From contig NZ_AUAC01000003.1 of assembly GCF_000428525.1 (NCBI RefSeq), positions 124,001 through 188,000 of the forward strand: 64,000 nucleotides of DNA, read 5' to 3'. This stretch comes from Hellea balneolensis DSM 19091. Its GTDB lineage: Bacteria > Pseudomonadota > Alphaproteobacteria > Caulobacterales > Maricaulaceae. The position numbers were made by a program, and so were the translations under genes. The notes beneath the pieces were generated by a model that saw only the letters and a list, made by a program, of their open reading frames with translations, was not told the origin of the DNA and ran no database searches. Of the stretch, positions 18,427 to 27,387 are shown piece by piece; within the stretch, counting starts at the first letter, position 1, and every line of letters starts with the position of its first letter.

Positions 18427-19356
18427 ATGCAGATTATGATTCAGATTAGACTACTACTTTTAGGCGCTGCTTTTTTAATTCAGTCTCACCCAGCTTTTGC
18501 CAGTGAACATTCTGCCGCCACCTTACATCCCTTGTCACAGCCAGGACAGATAAGCCTTACACCTGCCTTTACGCCTGATGGGAAAACCGCTTATTTTGCC
18601 CTTTCAGAATGCGCTAATATTGGAAACTGTCCTCAAACCCTGCACATAGCACGTTTTGAGGACGGGACTTGGACGAAGCCGGAACGTTTGGGGTTGTCCC
18701 TTAAGGGGTATAACGGGGAGACCGCGCGGGTGGATTGGCCCAGCGTGACGCCGGATGGGAAGACTCTTCTGTTCTCTTGGTCGCGCGAGCGCGCAGAGAA
18801 GCTGTCCGAAAGCCCGATGGAGGACTTTGACCTCTGGTCTTTGGATCTAAGTGACAAAAATGCCAAGCCCATAGCGTTGCAGGGCGAAGCGCTTAACCTC
18901 ACCCGCGGCGGACGCCTTGGGAGGATCGAGTATTTCTATAATGAAACAGCCCCTGAATTGACAGATACTGGCGAGCTTTACTTCTGGACTCAACGGGAAG
19001 GCGGCGCTGGGGGGCGTGATATTTACCTTTCTCGTAAATTACCTGATGGCCGGTTTACCAAACCGGAAATTTTACCTGCGCCAATCAATACGGCTGGCAA
19101 TGATACACTAAGTTGGATGAGTGCTGATGGGGCCACAATGCTGCTCACGCGAAATGGTGATATTCACCGAAGTAAAAAGGTTGATGGAGTCTGGTCCGAG
19201 CCTATGCCGCTCGGCCCTCATATAAATTCTTCTTATTCTGACTTTGCTGCCACACTCACGCCTGACGGTAAGTCCATTGTGTTTTCATCCACACGTCCGG
19301 GCAAAGACGGAGTGGCGGGGCTTATCCAAATATGGCAAGCTGCTTATAAAGATTAA
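18427..19356 (+). CDS. Secreted PD40 beta-propeller (TolB-like) protein
   Basis: 309 residues with a cleavable signal peptide ending HPAFA-SE. Contains several PD40/WD40-like blades of the TPDGKT-FS type: TPAFTPDGKTAYFA (about residue 40), PSVTPDGKTLLFSWSR (about 100) and AATLTPDGKSIVFSSTRPG (about 280), with an SADGATMLLTRNGD blade between. No catalytic domain is visible, so it is probably a periplasmic binding or sensing protein. Same strand as the PhoD-like gene 49 bases downstream. Confidence 0.8.
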   Translation: MQIMIQIRLLLLGAAFLIQSHPAFASEHSAATLHPLSQPGQISLTPAFTPDGKTAYFALSECANIGNCPQTLHIARFEDGTWTKPERLGLSLKGYNGETARVDWPSVTPDGKTLLFSWSRERAEKLSESPMEDFDLWSLDLSDKNAKPIALQGEALNLTRGGRLGRIEYFYNETAPELTDTGELYFWTQREGGAGGRDIYLSRKLPDGRFTKPEILPAPINTAGNDTLSWMSADGATMLLTRNGDIHRSKKVDGVWSEPMPLGPHINSSYSDFAATLTPDGKSIVFSSTRPGKDGVAGLIQIWQAAYKD

Positions 19357-19405
19357 ATTTGGTCTCTGACATATCTCTGTCATGCTCATAAAGTAAGGTT
19401 CTGTT

Positions 19406-20560
19406 ATGATGAAATTAGGTAGAAATCTTGCGCTGACGACGGCCCTCTCAATCGGGGCCTTGGCTATGGTCGGATGCGAAACAACGGCGACGCCCTCGAA
19501 GAGCTCTATGGTGTCCTCTTCTAAAGCCGCCCAAGCCGTCACGCCAATGCCGTCCAAGGCTTTGCCTGAAACTCTGACCCGTATTGCATTTGGCTCTTGC
19601 CTGTCGGAAAAAGAAGATCAATCGATTTGGGCAACCATTGCGGCGGAAAAGCCTGACGCCTTTATCTTTATGGGCGATAATATTTACGGCGACGCTTATC
19701 GCAGCGACCCGCTTTTTTCTGACCCGTCTATGCCAAAAATGCGCAGCTCTTATAATAAGTTGGCCTCTCATCAAGAATTTGCAAATTTCCGCGCCCAAGT
19801 GCCTGTCATGCCAATTTGGGATGATCATGATTACGGGGCCAATGATGGCGGGGCAGATTACTTGTTCAAAGATCAAGCCAAAGAGCTTTTCCTCGACGCC
19901 TGGGCCATTCCGCAAAATGATATCCGCCGCAAACGGGACGGTGTTTATACCTCTCAAATTATTGGCGAGGCGGGCAAGCGTGTTCAAGTCATCCTGCTCG
20001 ATACACGAAGTTTCAGAACCTATCTACAGGCCACTGACAAACGTAATGCCCCCGGTAAAGAGCGTTATGTGCCGCTGGAAAGTGATAACGGCACATTGTT
20101 GGGCGAAGCGCAATGGGATTGGCTTCAAGGCGAACTTCAAAAGCCCGCCGATCTTCGCCTTCTCGTCTCATCCATCCAAGTGATTGCCGACGGTCATGGC
20201 TGGGAAGCGTGGCGCACCATGCCTGCCGAGCGTGAGCGGCTTTACAACATGATTACGCAGACAGGCGCGAATGATGTGCTTATGCTCTCGGGCGACCGCC
20301 ATGCGGGGGCCTTTTATAAGCGCGAAGGCGTCGCGCCCTATACGCTTCATGAATTCACATCATCTTCGCTAAACCTCCCGGCCAGTAAGTGGCGCGCAGA
20401 AAGCGGCGAAACTCGCATCGAGGACGGCCCTTACCGTACAACAACAATGCAATTTGACGTCAATTACGGCCTCATGGACATCGACTGGGAAAAACGCCAA
20501 GCCAAAGTGCGCTTGGTCAGTCCGGGCAATGACAGCTTTGTAGAGACGGTTGAGTTTTAG
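19406..20560 (+). CDS. PhoD-like alkaline phosphatase, lipoprotein
   Basis: 384 residues; lipobox ALAMVGC after a signal peptide. Metallophosphoesterase of the PhoD type: RIAFGSCLSEKED, FIFMGDNIYGD (Asp/Asn metal ligands), MPIWDDHDYGANDGG, ILLDTRSFR and LMLSGDRHAGAF. It lacks the long N-terminal domain and Tat signal of classical PhoD, as do many single-domain homologues. Likely releases phosphate from phosphoesters in the periplasm. Two adjacent ATGs open the gene (19406 and 19409). Confidence 0.88.
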   Translation: MMKLGRNLALTTALSIGALAMVGCETTATPSKSSMVSSSKAAQAVTPMPSKALPETLTRIAFGSCLSEKEDQSIWATIAAEKPDAFIFMGDNIYGDAYRSDPLFSDPSMPKMRSSYNKLASHQEFANFRAQVPVMPIWDDHDYGANDGGADYLFKDQAKELFLDAWAIPQNDIRRKRDGVYTSQIIGEAGKRVQVILLDTRSFRTYLQATDKRNAPGKERYVPLESDNGTLLGEAQWDWLQGELQKPADLRLLVSSIQVIADGHGWEAWRTMPAERERLYNMITQTGANDVLMLSGDRHAGAFYKREGVAPYTLHEFTSSSLNLPASKWRAESGETRIEDGPYRTTTMQFDVNYGLMDIDWEKRQAKVRLVSPGNDSFVETVEF

Positions 20561-20834
20561 GAAGGCGAAGGGGGCTGTGAGTTAAGGTGTTGAGAGGACC
20601 AAAATAAGGCGTCCGCTCAGAACAATAGCTGGCCTTAGCGAGAGGCTTAAGCTTCGTAAACTAATTTCTATCAATTGCTTCAAAAGAGTTGAAAACACGG
20701 CAAGGGTTCTCCAAATTTTCGAGAAGTATTCTAAGTTTGAGTAAAATATTAGGCGGTGAATCTCTAGGTGATGTGAAGAGTTTCAGTAGTGCCTACCAGA
20801 AAATATCTCTTGCATTGAATTAGAGGAAAGATTT
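20561..20834. other. 274-base AT-rich spacer
   Basis: No gene or clear promoter recognised. Visibly more AT-rich than the phosphatase gene before it, and shares that composition with the two genes that follow. A good ribosome site (GAGGAAAG) at its end serves the DUF2817 gene. Confidence 0.5.
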
Positions 20835-21962
20835 GTGAACTTTGGAGCCATTGCAGAAGAGTATGCGTTTGAAAATTATGATGAAGCGCGAACTTCATTC
20901 CTGAAAAAGGTAAACGCGACTGGCGGCATCCTAAGAACATATCTCCATCCTGATTCACCTCAGCTAGACGGTACTGAGTTCGCAATAGATACTGCCTGGT
21001 ATGGCCCTAAGGATGCAGACGCCGTATTAATTATGGTAAGCGGGACACACGGCTTGGAGCTGTTTAGCGGATCGGCAATGCAGCGGCTTTGGGTTGATAA
21101 TTTCCAAAGCGCCCTTCCGTCAAATATTGGCGTTTTACTAGTTCATTCCGTGAATGCTTACGGAAGCGCTTACTATAGCCGCACAACAGAAAACAATGTC
21201 GACCTCAATCGTAATTTTATTGACTTTTCAGATCAGCCAAAAGCCACAGCATTAACCGAAAAGGTTCAGAATGCACTATGCGTGTCGAAACCAAAAGGTC
21301 CTCGTAATATGATTGTGGCCGCAAACTTGCTCTGCTTGGCTATTCGGCATGGCAAAAGCAAAGTTGTCAATGAGATTACGGGTGGTCAGTATGAACGCCG
21401 AGACGGTATCGGGTTTGGCGGCTTTGCCCCTGAATGGTCTAATAGAATGCTCAATCAAATTGTAACTGAGAACTTAACGAATGCTAAAAAGGTGGCCATT
21501 ATCGACTGGCATACGGGTATCGGTTCTTATGGGGAACCGTTTTTTTTATGTTTCGACTCCCCTAACTCGCCCGAATTTCGAAGGGCTGAGACTTGGTGGG
21601 GGGCTGCTGTTAATGATGACGCGGCTGGATATGACGGCAATGATCGGCCCGATTATTCTGGATTGCTACTTAAATCAGTCAAGGACAAGGTCCAATCACT
21701 CGGCGCTGAGACTACCTCCGCCGTGATTGAGTTTGGTACATTTTCTAATCAGAAAATGTTACAAGCCCTCTTACTAGACCGTTGGCTACGGTGTGAAGAC
21801 TTCGGCTCGGAGCCAGCAAAACAGGCTGCACATATTAATCAGATAAGACATCGTTTCTGCCCAAATGATCCAGTTTGGCGTGAAAGCGTGATCAAGGAAG
21901 GGTATTCTATTTTGAATCAGACCATGCAAGGCCTTTCAAGCTGGAAGAAAACTGATGGGTGA
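20835..21962 (+). CDS. DUF2817 family protein (predicted zinc carboxypeptidase-like)
   Basis: 375 residues from a GTG start preceded by GAGGAAAG at good spacing. VSGTHGLELFSGSAMQ gives the H..E zinc-ligand pattern of M14-like deacylases/peptidases, and ENNVDLNRNFIDF and IDWHTGIGSYGEP supply further conserved residues (Asn/Arg substrate site, third His). DUF2817 proteins are uncharacterised relatives of succinylglutamate desuccinylase and M14 peptidases. Overlaps the VOC gene by 8 bases, so they are probably co-expressed. The pair is AT-richer than the neighbourhood. Confidence 0.82.
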   Translation: MNFGAIAEEYAFENYDEARTSFLKKVNATGGILRTYLHPDSPQLDGTEFAIDTAWYGPKDADAVLIMVSGTHGLELFSGSAMQRLWVDNFQSALPSNIGVLLVHSVNAYGSAYYSRTTENNVDLNRNFIDFSDQPKATALTEKVQNALCVSKPKGPRNMIVAANLLCLAIRHGKSKVVNEITGGQYERRDGIGFGGFAPEWSNRMLNQIVTENLTNAKKVAIIDWHTGIGSYGEPFFLCFDSPNSPEFRRAETWWGAAVNDDAAGYDGNDRPDYSGLLLKSVKDKVQSLGAETTSAVIEFGTFSNQKMLQALLLDRWLRCEDFGSEPAKQAAHINQIRHRFCPNDPVWRESVIKEGYSILNQTMQGLSSWKKTDG

Positions 21963-22746
21963 TATTTGCTTAGATCATATTGTTATCTTTGTTCCAAACC
22001 TTCGAGACGCGATTTCAAATTTTTCAGCTTTGGGCTTTAATGTTGTTTTGGGCGGCGAACATGAAGCAACTGAAAACGCATTGATTGTCTTTGATGATCA
22101 AACATATTTAGAACTACTTGCCTTAAAACGAACACGGCTTAGGAAGTACATTCGGCTAGCAGCTTTGACTGGAATTCTGAAATTAATTGCCCGCAGGAAG
22201 ATGGATTTGCAGTGGCGTCTTCTGCCTTGGGTGACGTATAAATTTGGCAGTATTGATTGGTGCATTCGTGTCAAAGACGTTGAGAAGACGTTAAAACATT
22301 GGGAAAGCAATGAACTTACTAACCTAGGTAGTCAGGAATTTTCGCGTGAGAGACCGGATGGTCGCACTGCTAAATGGATTTTGGGTAGCTTGAAGAATGT
22401 TGATTTACCCTTCCTTCTTTCAGATGTATCGAAAATAGATGTGCGCATACCAGTGCCTACAGCTCCACATCCAAATGGTGTGACGGGTATAAGTAAAATC
22501 TGGATTGCAACTCGCAATATAACTCAGGCTACCCGTCGATTTGATGCCTGTTTTTTAAAAGGTAAGTCAAATTCGAACTGCAGCTTGTCTTATTTAGCAG
22601 ATGGAAAACGCCTAGAATTGGTCGATGCAAGTCATCACAAAGGAAAAATCGCATTGCAGCTTAAAGGGTCTCGCGAGGAAGAGACAATACTCGATCCAAG
22701 GAAAACCTTTGGAATGAGAATAATGATTTCTTCCCGTGATGGGTAA
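21955..22746 (+). CDS. VOC / glyoxalase-like domain protein
   Basis: 263 residues beginning MGDICLDHIVIFVPNLRDAI, the start of a vicinal-oxygen-chelate module (His8 is a likely metal ligand), then FSALGFNVVLGGEHEATENALIVFDDQTYLELLAL. This matches the Glyoxalase_3-type family (PF13468), which is functionally undefined. A second, weaker module begins near GVTGISKIWIATRN (about residue 180). Adjacent to and overlapping the DUF2817 gene. Codon use is AT-rich, hinting at later acquisition of both genes. Confidence 0.75.
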   Translation: MGDICLDHIVIFVPNLRDAISNFSALGFNVVLGGEHEATENALIVFDDQTYLELLALKRTRLRKYIRLAALTGILKLIARRKMDLQWRLLPWVTYKFGSIDWCIRVKDVEKTLKHWESNELTNLGSQEFSRERPDGRTAKWILGSLKNVDLPFLLSDVSKIDVRIPVPTAPHPNGVTGISKIWIATRNITQATRRFDACFLKGKSNSNCSLSYLADGKRLELVDASHHKGKIALQLKGSREEETILDPRKTFGMRIMISSRDG

Positions 22747-22778
22747 TATTTATTTTTGAAATACGAGATGATGAAGCT

Positions 22779-22801
22779 AACGTCCGAAAAAAGGATGTTT
22801 T
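22779..22801 (+). terminator. Possible terminator after the VOC gene
   Basis: AACGTCC and GGATGTT form a 7-base stem (one G-U pair) around GAAAAAA, ending in TTTT. Placed in the 117-base gap between the converging VOC and nadC genes. Short U-tract, so moderate at best. Confidence 0.35.
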
Positions 22802-22863
22802 AACAAAAATATGAGCCCTTAATTAGGCGCTATCCCTAAAGACTTTGTGTGGCTCAGGCCCTT

Positions 22864-23727
22864 CTAACTTGCATCCATTCCGATATCGAAATTCGGGGCA
22901 CTATGTGTGAGTGCCCCAATAGAAATAACATCGATGCCAGTCTGGGCGAGGCCTTTGACGGTGGTTAAGTTTACACCGCCAGAAGCTTCGAGCGTCGGGC
23001 GAGGACCGTCAAATCCATCGACTATGGCAACGGCTTTGGTCAATTTCTCTGCTCTCATATTATCAAGTAGCACAACATCCGGGGCGTATTTCAGTACTTT
23101 TTTCAGTTGCGCGAGTGTGTCCACTTCGACGCTGACTTTGGTCATGTGATCGGCGTTTTTGGCGATGGTTTTGAGGGCTTTATCAACCCCGCCTGCTAGC
23201 GCGATATGGTTATCTTTAATCATGATAGCTGCGGCGAGGCTCTCGCGGTGAGTAAAGCCTCCGCCCGCGAGGACGGCTTGTTTTTCAACTGCGCGCAGCC
23301 CTGGCGTGGTTTTGCGGGTGGCGGCGATGCGCACCTTTGTGCCCTTCACTAAAGCGACATATTGCGAGGTGAGGGTGGCCACACCCGACATGCGGCCAAG
23401 GAAATTCAGCGCGACCCGTTCCGCGGATAAGAGCGCCCGCGTAGGTCCTTCGACGGTGGCAATGATGTCGCCTCCTTTGACCTTGGAACCATCGCCTTTT
23501 TTGACCGTAAATTTTACGCGAGGGTCAACCATAGAGTAAGTCATCTGCGCAGCTTGCATTCCAGCGATCACGCCGACTTCGCGCGAGCGCATCATGAGCT
23601 TGCCTTTGGCGCTTGCGGGGACGAGCAGGTTAGCGGTGAGGTCCCCGCTATTGCCAAAATCCTCATCCAAGGCACGGCGCACCATAGGTTCAATAACTGT
23701 CGGGGGAAGAGGCGTAAGTTTGGTCAT
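22864..23727 (-). CDS. nadC: Nicotinate-nucleotide diphosphorylase (quinolinate phosphoribosyltransferase)
   Basis: 287 residues; converts quinolinate and PRPP to nicotinic acid mononucleotide, the last dedicated step of de novo NAD synthesis. Signatures: RRALDEDFGNSGDLTANL, AERVALNFLGRMSGVAT, RKTTPGLRAVEKQAVLAGGGFTHR, MIKDNHI and LLDNM; the end contains EASGGVNL and IDVISIGALTHS. The ATG overlaps the stop of the AAA ATPase gene by 4 bases, so nadC is translated from an mRNA shared with that ATPase. Confidence 0.97.
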   Translation of the reverse strand: MTKLTPLPPTVIEPMVRRALDEDFGNSGDLTANLLVPASAKGKLMMRSREVGVIAGMQAAQMTYSMVDPRVKFTVKKGDGSKVKGGDIIATVEGPTRALLSAERVALNFLGRMSGVATLTSQYVALVKGTKVRIAATRKTTPGLRAVEKQAVLAGGGFTHRESLAAAIMIKDNHIALAGGVDKALKTIAKNADHMTKVSVEVDTLAQLKKVLKYAPDVVLLDNMRAEKLTKAVAIVDGFDGPRPTLEASGGVNLTTVKGLAQTGIDVISIGALTHSAPNFDIGMDAS

Positions 23728-24899
23728 GCTTTATCCAGAAAATTTCGGCGAAGATAACTTGCAAACATAGGCACGGTAAAGTCCACGTCACCATGTTCAG
23801 GGCTGTAAATCATACCTTTGTGAATGATTTTAGCACGGCGGGGGCCGAGTGTGTTGACGCTCTCGCCTAATTGGTCGGCGATGTCAGAAGATTTATACGG
23901 CCCGTCCCCCAGCTCAGCCATAGCCAATACATATTCCCGCTCCTTGGGCGTGAGGCGGTCATAGCGCACACGAAAGAAGCCTTCGTCCAATCTGCGCAGT
24001 GCATTGATGGAGGCGTCTTTTACATCCGTCCGAGTGAAGGGGGAGGTCTGCGCAATGTTCCAAACCTGAAAGCCCCATTCTTGTAGGAAATAGGGATAGC
24101 CTTCTGTCACTTTGATAATATCGGCTACGGCGTCATTCGTGATACTCTCTTCCTCGTCTTCTATCGGAAGTCGGATAGCGGCGGCTGCGGCGCTATCGTT
24201 GAGTGCGCCAATTTTGGGAAACAGAAAGAGCCGTTCTGCATAGGATTTAGCTTCGCCGCTCAGCGCCGCGATTTGCGGCAGGCCTGCGCCGAAAAATAAA
24301 ATCGGCAATCCCTTTTGGTTCATGCGGTGAATGGCAACGATGAGCGCGGAAAGTTCGGGCTTGGACAGATATTGTACTTCGTCAATCAGTAGCGTCCAAG
24401 CGCGTCCTGCGGATTGTGCCGCTTCGCCCACGGCAAAAAATAAATCTATTAAATCATATTCCAAGATACCGCTATCAGCGGAGCCGGGCTGCGGGTCGAC
24501 CGAGATTGAGACATCTCCAACAGTGATTTTAAACGCGCCGGCAAAGCTGCGTAAACTGCGCAGCGCGGCGTGGGTTTTTGTTTTAGCGTCCTCGACGAAT
24601 GAGAGTTTGCGTAGAACCTGATGGATTTTAGGATAGAGCAATTCCGCCAGATTACGGTCGTCAGGGGCTTCGACAAAGGATGTCATGTGGTCATTGTCGA
24701 GCGCGATATTCTCAATCTTATTAAGAAGAACGGTCTTTCCCGTCCCGCGTAAACCCAGCAATATTTGCGAGCGGTCATGCTTGCCGCGCAATATACGCTG
24801 AATAGCAATTTCGGCCGAACGTATCAAATCATCCCGCCCCGCAAGCTCCGGTGGCTGCGATCCTGCGCTGGGCGCAAAGGGGTTTCTAATCTCATCCAT
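23724..24899 (-). CDS. AAA+ ATPase with C-terminal winged helix, upstream of nadC
   Basis: 391 residues. Walker A LGLRGTGKTVLL at residues 48-59 and Walker B WTLLIDEVQYL near 168-178; the LLGLRGTGKT form and ELAGRDDLIRSAE start are typical of STAND/Orc1-type AAA_16 ATPases. The C-terminal part (LTPKEREYVLAMAELGDGPYKSSDIADQLG, then TLGPRRAKIIHKGMIY) reads as a winged-helix DNA-binding domain. Function unknown; stand-alone relatives occur in many bacteria without a defined role. It is the leading gene of an operon with nadC (4-base overlap), an unusual partner. The upstream region (24900-25041) is very AT-rich. Confidence 0.82.
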   Translation of the reverse strand: MDEIRNPFAPSAGSQPPELAGRDDLIRSAEIAIQRILRGKHDRSQILLGLRGTGKTVLLNKIENIALDNDHMTSFVEAPDDRNLAELLYPKIHQVLRKLSFVEDAKTKTHAALRSLRSFAGAFKITVGDVSISVDPQPGSADSGILEYDLIDLFFAVGEAAQSAGRAWTLLIDEVQYLSKPELSALIVAIHRMNQKGLPILFFGAGLPQIAALSGEAKSYAERLFLFPKIGALNDSAAAAAIRLPIEDEEESITNDAVADIIKVTEGYPYFLQEWGFQVWNIAQTSPFTRTDVKDASINALRRLDEGFFRVRYDRLTPKEREYVLAMAELGDGPYKSSDIADQLGESVNTLGPRRAKIIHKGMIYSPEHGDVDFTVPMFASYLRRNFLDKA

Positions 24900-25041
24900 A
24901 AGCCAAATATAGGGAGTTTATCCATATATAGCAAGTTTTAGATATAAATGGGTAATAGTGGTATATTTACATTTTATATGGGCTCATATTCAGGGAACAA
25001 AAGCCATTATTCATCGTTATATAGTTGTAAGGAGACTTGAC

Positions 25042-25281
25042 ATGACATCACCTGTAAAACTTGATTATAAAAAATATGGAACGCCGGCAAAGCTTACGGC
25101 AGATAAAAGCCTGTCTGATGCAGAGAAAGTCAAACTTCTCCAATGTTGGCATGATGATGAAGAAGCGCTTATCCGCGCCTCTGCAGAAGGTTTATCTGGC
25201 GGCGAGCCAAGCCGATTGCAAGAGGTTCTTGAAGTCCTAAAAGATTTGAAGTGTCAGGACGAGCTTAACAACAATATTTAA
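25042..25281 (+). CDS. Small conserved hypothetical protein between nadB and the AAA gene
   Basis: 79 residues, from ATG at 25042 with AAGGAG 8 bases upstream; a longer in-frame start at 24958 has no ribosome site. Acidic and helical: LSDAEKVKLLQCWHDDEEALIRASAEGLSGGE. I recall similar small proteins of unknown function in other alphaproteobacteria. Transcribed against both neighbours and shares 4 bases (TTAA) with the end of nadB, so transcripts converge here. Confidence 0.7.
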   Translation: MTSPVKLDYKKYGTPAKLTADKSLSDAEKVKLLQCWHDDEEALIRASAEGLSGGEPSRLQEVLEVLKDLKCQDELNNNI

Positions 25282-26804
25282 TCCAACATGTCATAAGTGA
25301 TATAGCTTGAGACGGCTTCGTCTTTCATCTTCGTAAAATCATCGCGGAAATGTCCGCCGCGAGATTCTTCGCGCGCGAGGGCTGAGGCGGCTATCATTTT
25401 TGACGCGATTAGTGGATTGGCACGGCCGACTTGCTCGATAAGGGTATCAATATGAGCCAAAAGCTTATTTAATTTCGCAGCGTTACGGCGTACGCCGCAA
25501 TTTGCGGTCATGGCATTGCGCAGGGATTGACTGACTTCTGGCCCCATAGAGAGCCAAGGCTGGCTGCGTATCATGCCGGCCTTTTTCTCGCTCCAATCGC
25601 GCCCATTAATATAGTCTGCCGCGCGGCCACCAAAGACTGTGGCTTCGAGCAGGGAGTTACTGGCGAGGCGGTTCGCTCCATGAACGCCGACGGCAGAGCA
25701 TTCTCCGACAGCCAGAAGTCCGTCCAAATTACTCTGCCCATAACTATCCGTCGCGATGCCGCCCATGTGGTAATGCACAGCGGGCGCGATGGGAATTAAT
25801 TGCGTGCGCGGGTCGATGCCTGCGCTCATGCAGCTTTCAAACACAGTCGGAAATTCTTCGGGGAAGTGAGAGCCCACGGCTTTGCGGCAATCCAGATAAG
25901 GCTGACGTCCCGCCTCTATTTCAGCAAATATGGCCCTAGCCACATCATCTCGGGGGGCCAGTTCGCCTTGCTCGTGATAACGCGGCATAAAGCGCACGCC
26001 TTTGGCATTGGTCAGCACGGCGCCGTCGCCGCGCAGGGCTTCGGTGGCGAGCGGAGCCGGGTCGCGGCCTATATCTATTGCGGTGGGATGGAACTGCACA
26101 AATTCCATATCTCGCATCTTTGCGCCAACAACAGCCGCCATACCCAGCGCATCACCGCGTGCCGTACGCGGGTTGGTCGTAACGGCAAAGAGCCCGCCCA
26201 CGCCGCCTGTGGCCATAACCGTAATATCGGCTTCGATACCCAGCAAAGCACCTTCATCATTACGTGCCAAAGCCCCTGCCACGCCGCCATGGCCATCGGT
26301 GAGCAAACTTTCCGCGCGCCAGCCAATCAGGCCTTCAATGTGGTCAGCCTCTTGTGCGCGTTTGACCATGACTTTGATAATCTCCGCACCCGCCGTATCG
26401 CCTTTGACGCGGGCCACGCGGGGCATAGAATGTGCGGCTTCAAGGGAGAGGTAAAGCTCGCCTTTATCATTACGGTCAAAAGGCACGCCGAGATTCGCAA
26501 GATCTCTCACACGGTCAGGCCCTTCGCTGGCAAGGATATGGGCGATGTGATGATCCACCAGCCCATCACCTGCTGCAATCGTATCTTTAGCGTGGACTTC
26601 CGCCGTATCATCAGGCGATAGCGCTGCTGCAATCCCGCCCTGCGCCCAAGCCGAGGCCGAGCCAACAGAGGAGCGCCGAGAGGTCAGGACATAGACTTGG
26701 CGAGGGGCGAGTTTTAGCGCGAGGTAGAGGCCCGCGAGTCCCGCGCCCACGACAAGGACAGAGCCCGCGGGGAGGCGTTTTGTTTCGAGGGAGCCTAGGG
26801 TCAT
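25278..26804 (-). CDS. nadB: L-aspartate oxidase
   Basis: 508 residues; FAD enzyme oxidising aspartate to iminoaspartate for NadA. Motifs: SVLVVGAGLAGLYLALKL (FAD), GSASAWAQGGIAAAL, EGPDRVRDLANLGVPFDR, GLFAVTTNPRTARGDALGMA, MEFVQFHPTA, AVHYHMGGIATDSYGQ, GANRLASNSLLEATVFGG, and a C-terminal helical bundle. Its start overlaps the stop of the unknown 26801-27295 gene as ATGA, so it is coupled to it and probably to nadA. Confidence 0.97.
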   Translation of the reverse strand: MTLGSLETKRLPAGSVLVVGAGLAGLYLALKLAPRQVYVLTSRRSSVGSASAWAQGGIAAALSPDDTAEVHAKDTIAAGDGLVDHHIAHILASEGPDRVRDLANLGVPFDRNDKGELYLSLEAAHSMPRVARVKGDTAGAEIIKVMVKRAQEADHIEGLIGWRAESLLTDGHGGVAGALARNDEGALLGIEADITVMATGGVGGLFAVTTNPRTARGDALGMAAVVGAKMRDMEFVQFHPTAIDIGRDPAPLATEALRGDGAVLTNAKGVRFMPRYHEQGELAPRDDVARAIFAEIEAGRQPYLDCRKAVGSHFPEEFPTVFESCMSAGIDPRTQLIPIAPAVHYHMGGIATDSYGQSNLDGLLAVGECSAVGVHGANRLASNSLLEATVFGGRAADYINGRDWSEKKAGMIRSQPWLSMGPEVSQSLRNAMTANCGVRRNAAKLNKLLAHIDTLIEQVGRANPLIASKMIAASALAREESRGGHFRDDFTKMKDEAVSSYITYDMLD

Positions 26805-27295
26805 GGTTTATAGTCAGGATTATAAACTGACGCAGAAGCTTCAAGTGCACCATCGATGTCTTCTATCATATCCTGAATCCGCATATTTGATATTGGTTGA
26901 GGGAAAACAACTGAGCGCAGAAATTTGGAACGGGCTGTGGTATTCATTGTTTTCCAACCTTCTCTACTGAGTAAATGAGCGCTATTACTTAGGTGTAAAG
27001 TAATCTCCCGGAAAAAGTCCTTCAGGTTCCAGTCTTGTTGCGTGAACCCTTCTTTTAAATAGTAGTCGGGTGCTCCGAAATCCATCTCATTGCCTGAAAC
27101 AGGAGAATAGCCAGGCTCGGCATCAATTAATGATTTCAGTAGTTCGTTAACCCAAGGGTTTGCTAATAAGTCATTATCAAATTTATCCCCAAACTTCGCC
27201 CGCGTAACTAGCCCCGATAACAAAATTGCGACGGATTGTCCTTCAGAAAACTCGAAGAGAACATTGTTATTAGCGTCAATAATTTTGCCAGGCAT
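26801..27295 (-). CDS. Uncharacterised protein between nadA and nadB
   Basis: 164 residues; I do not recognise the family. Soluble, no signal peptide, mixed composition: MPGKIIDANNNVLFEFSEG, then a helical middle (NPWVNELLKSLIDA) and DWNLKDFFREITLHLSNSAHLLSREG. The start-like strand pair and acidic loops recall small proteins of contact-system immunity type, but that is only an impression. Overlaps nadB by 4 bases and follows nadA by 92 bases, so it sits inside the NAD operon. AT-richer than nadA and nadB. Confidence 0.65.
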   Translation of the reverse strand: MPGKIIDANNNVLFEFSEGQSVAILLSGLVTRAKFGDKFDNDLLANPWVNELLKSLIDAEPGYSPVSGNEMDFGAPDYYLKEGFTQQDWNLKDFFREITLHLSNSAHLLSREGWKTMNTTARSKFLRSVVFPQPISNMRIQDMIEDIDGALEASASVYNPDYKP

Positions 27296-27387
27296 TTGCT
27301 AATATCCTTGTGCGGCACAAAAGAGCGCCATAAGGATTCGCGTTTTTTGCGCATTATGTGCACATTTTGTCTTTGACCAAAAGCGCA

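Noticed and set aside
26801-27295. Immunity or toxin-system protein
   Set aside because: Composition is suggestive, but no partner toxin gene or family motif is visible, so it is left as unknown.
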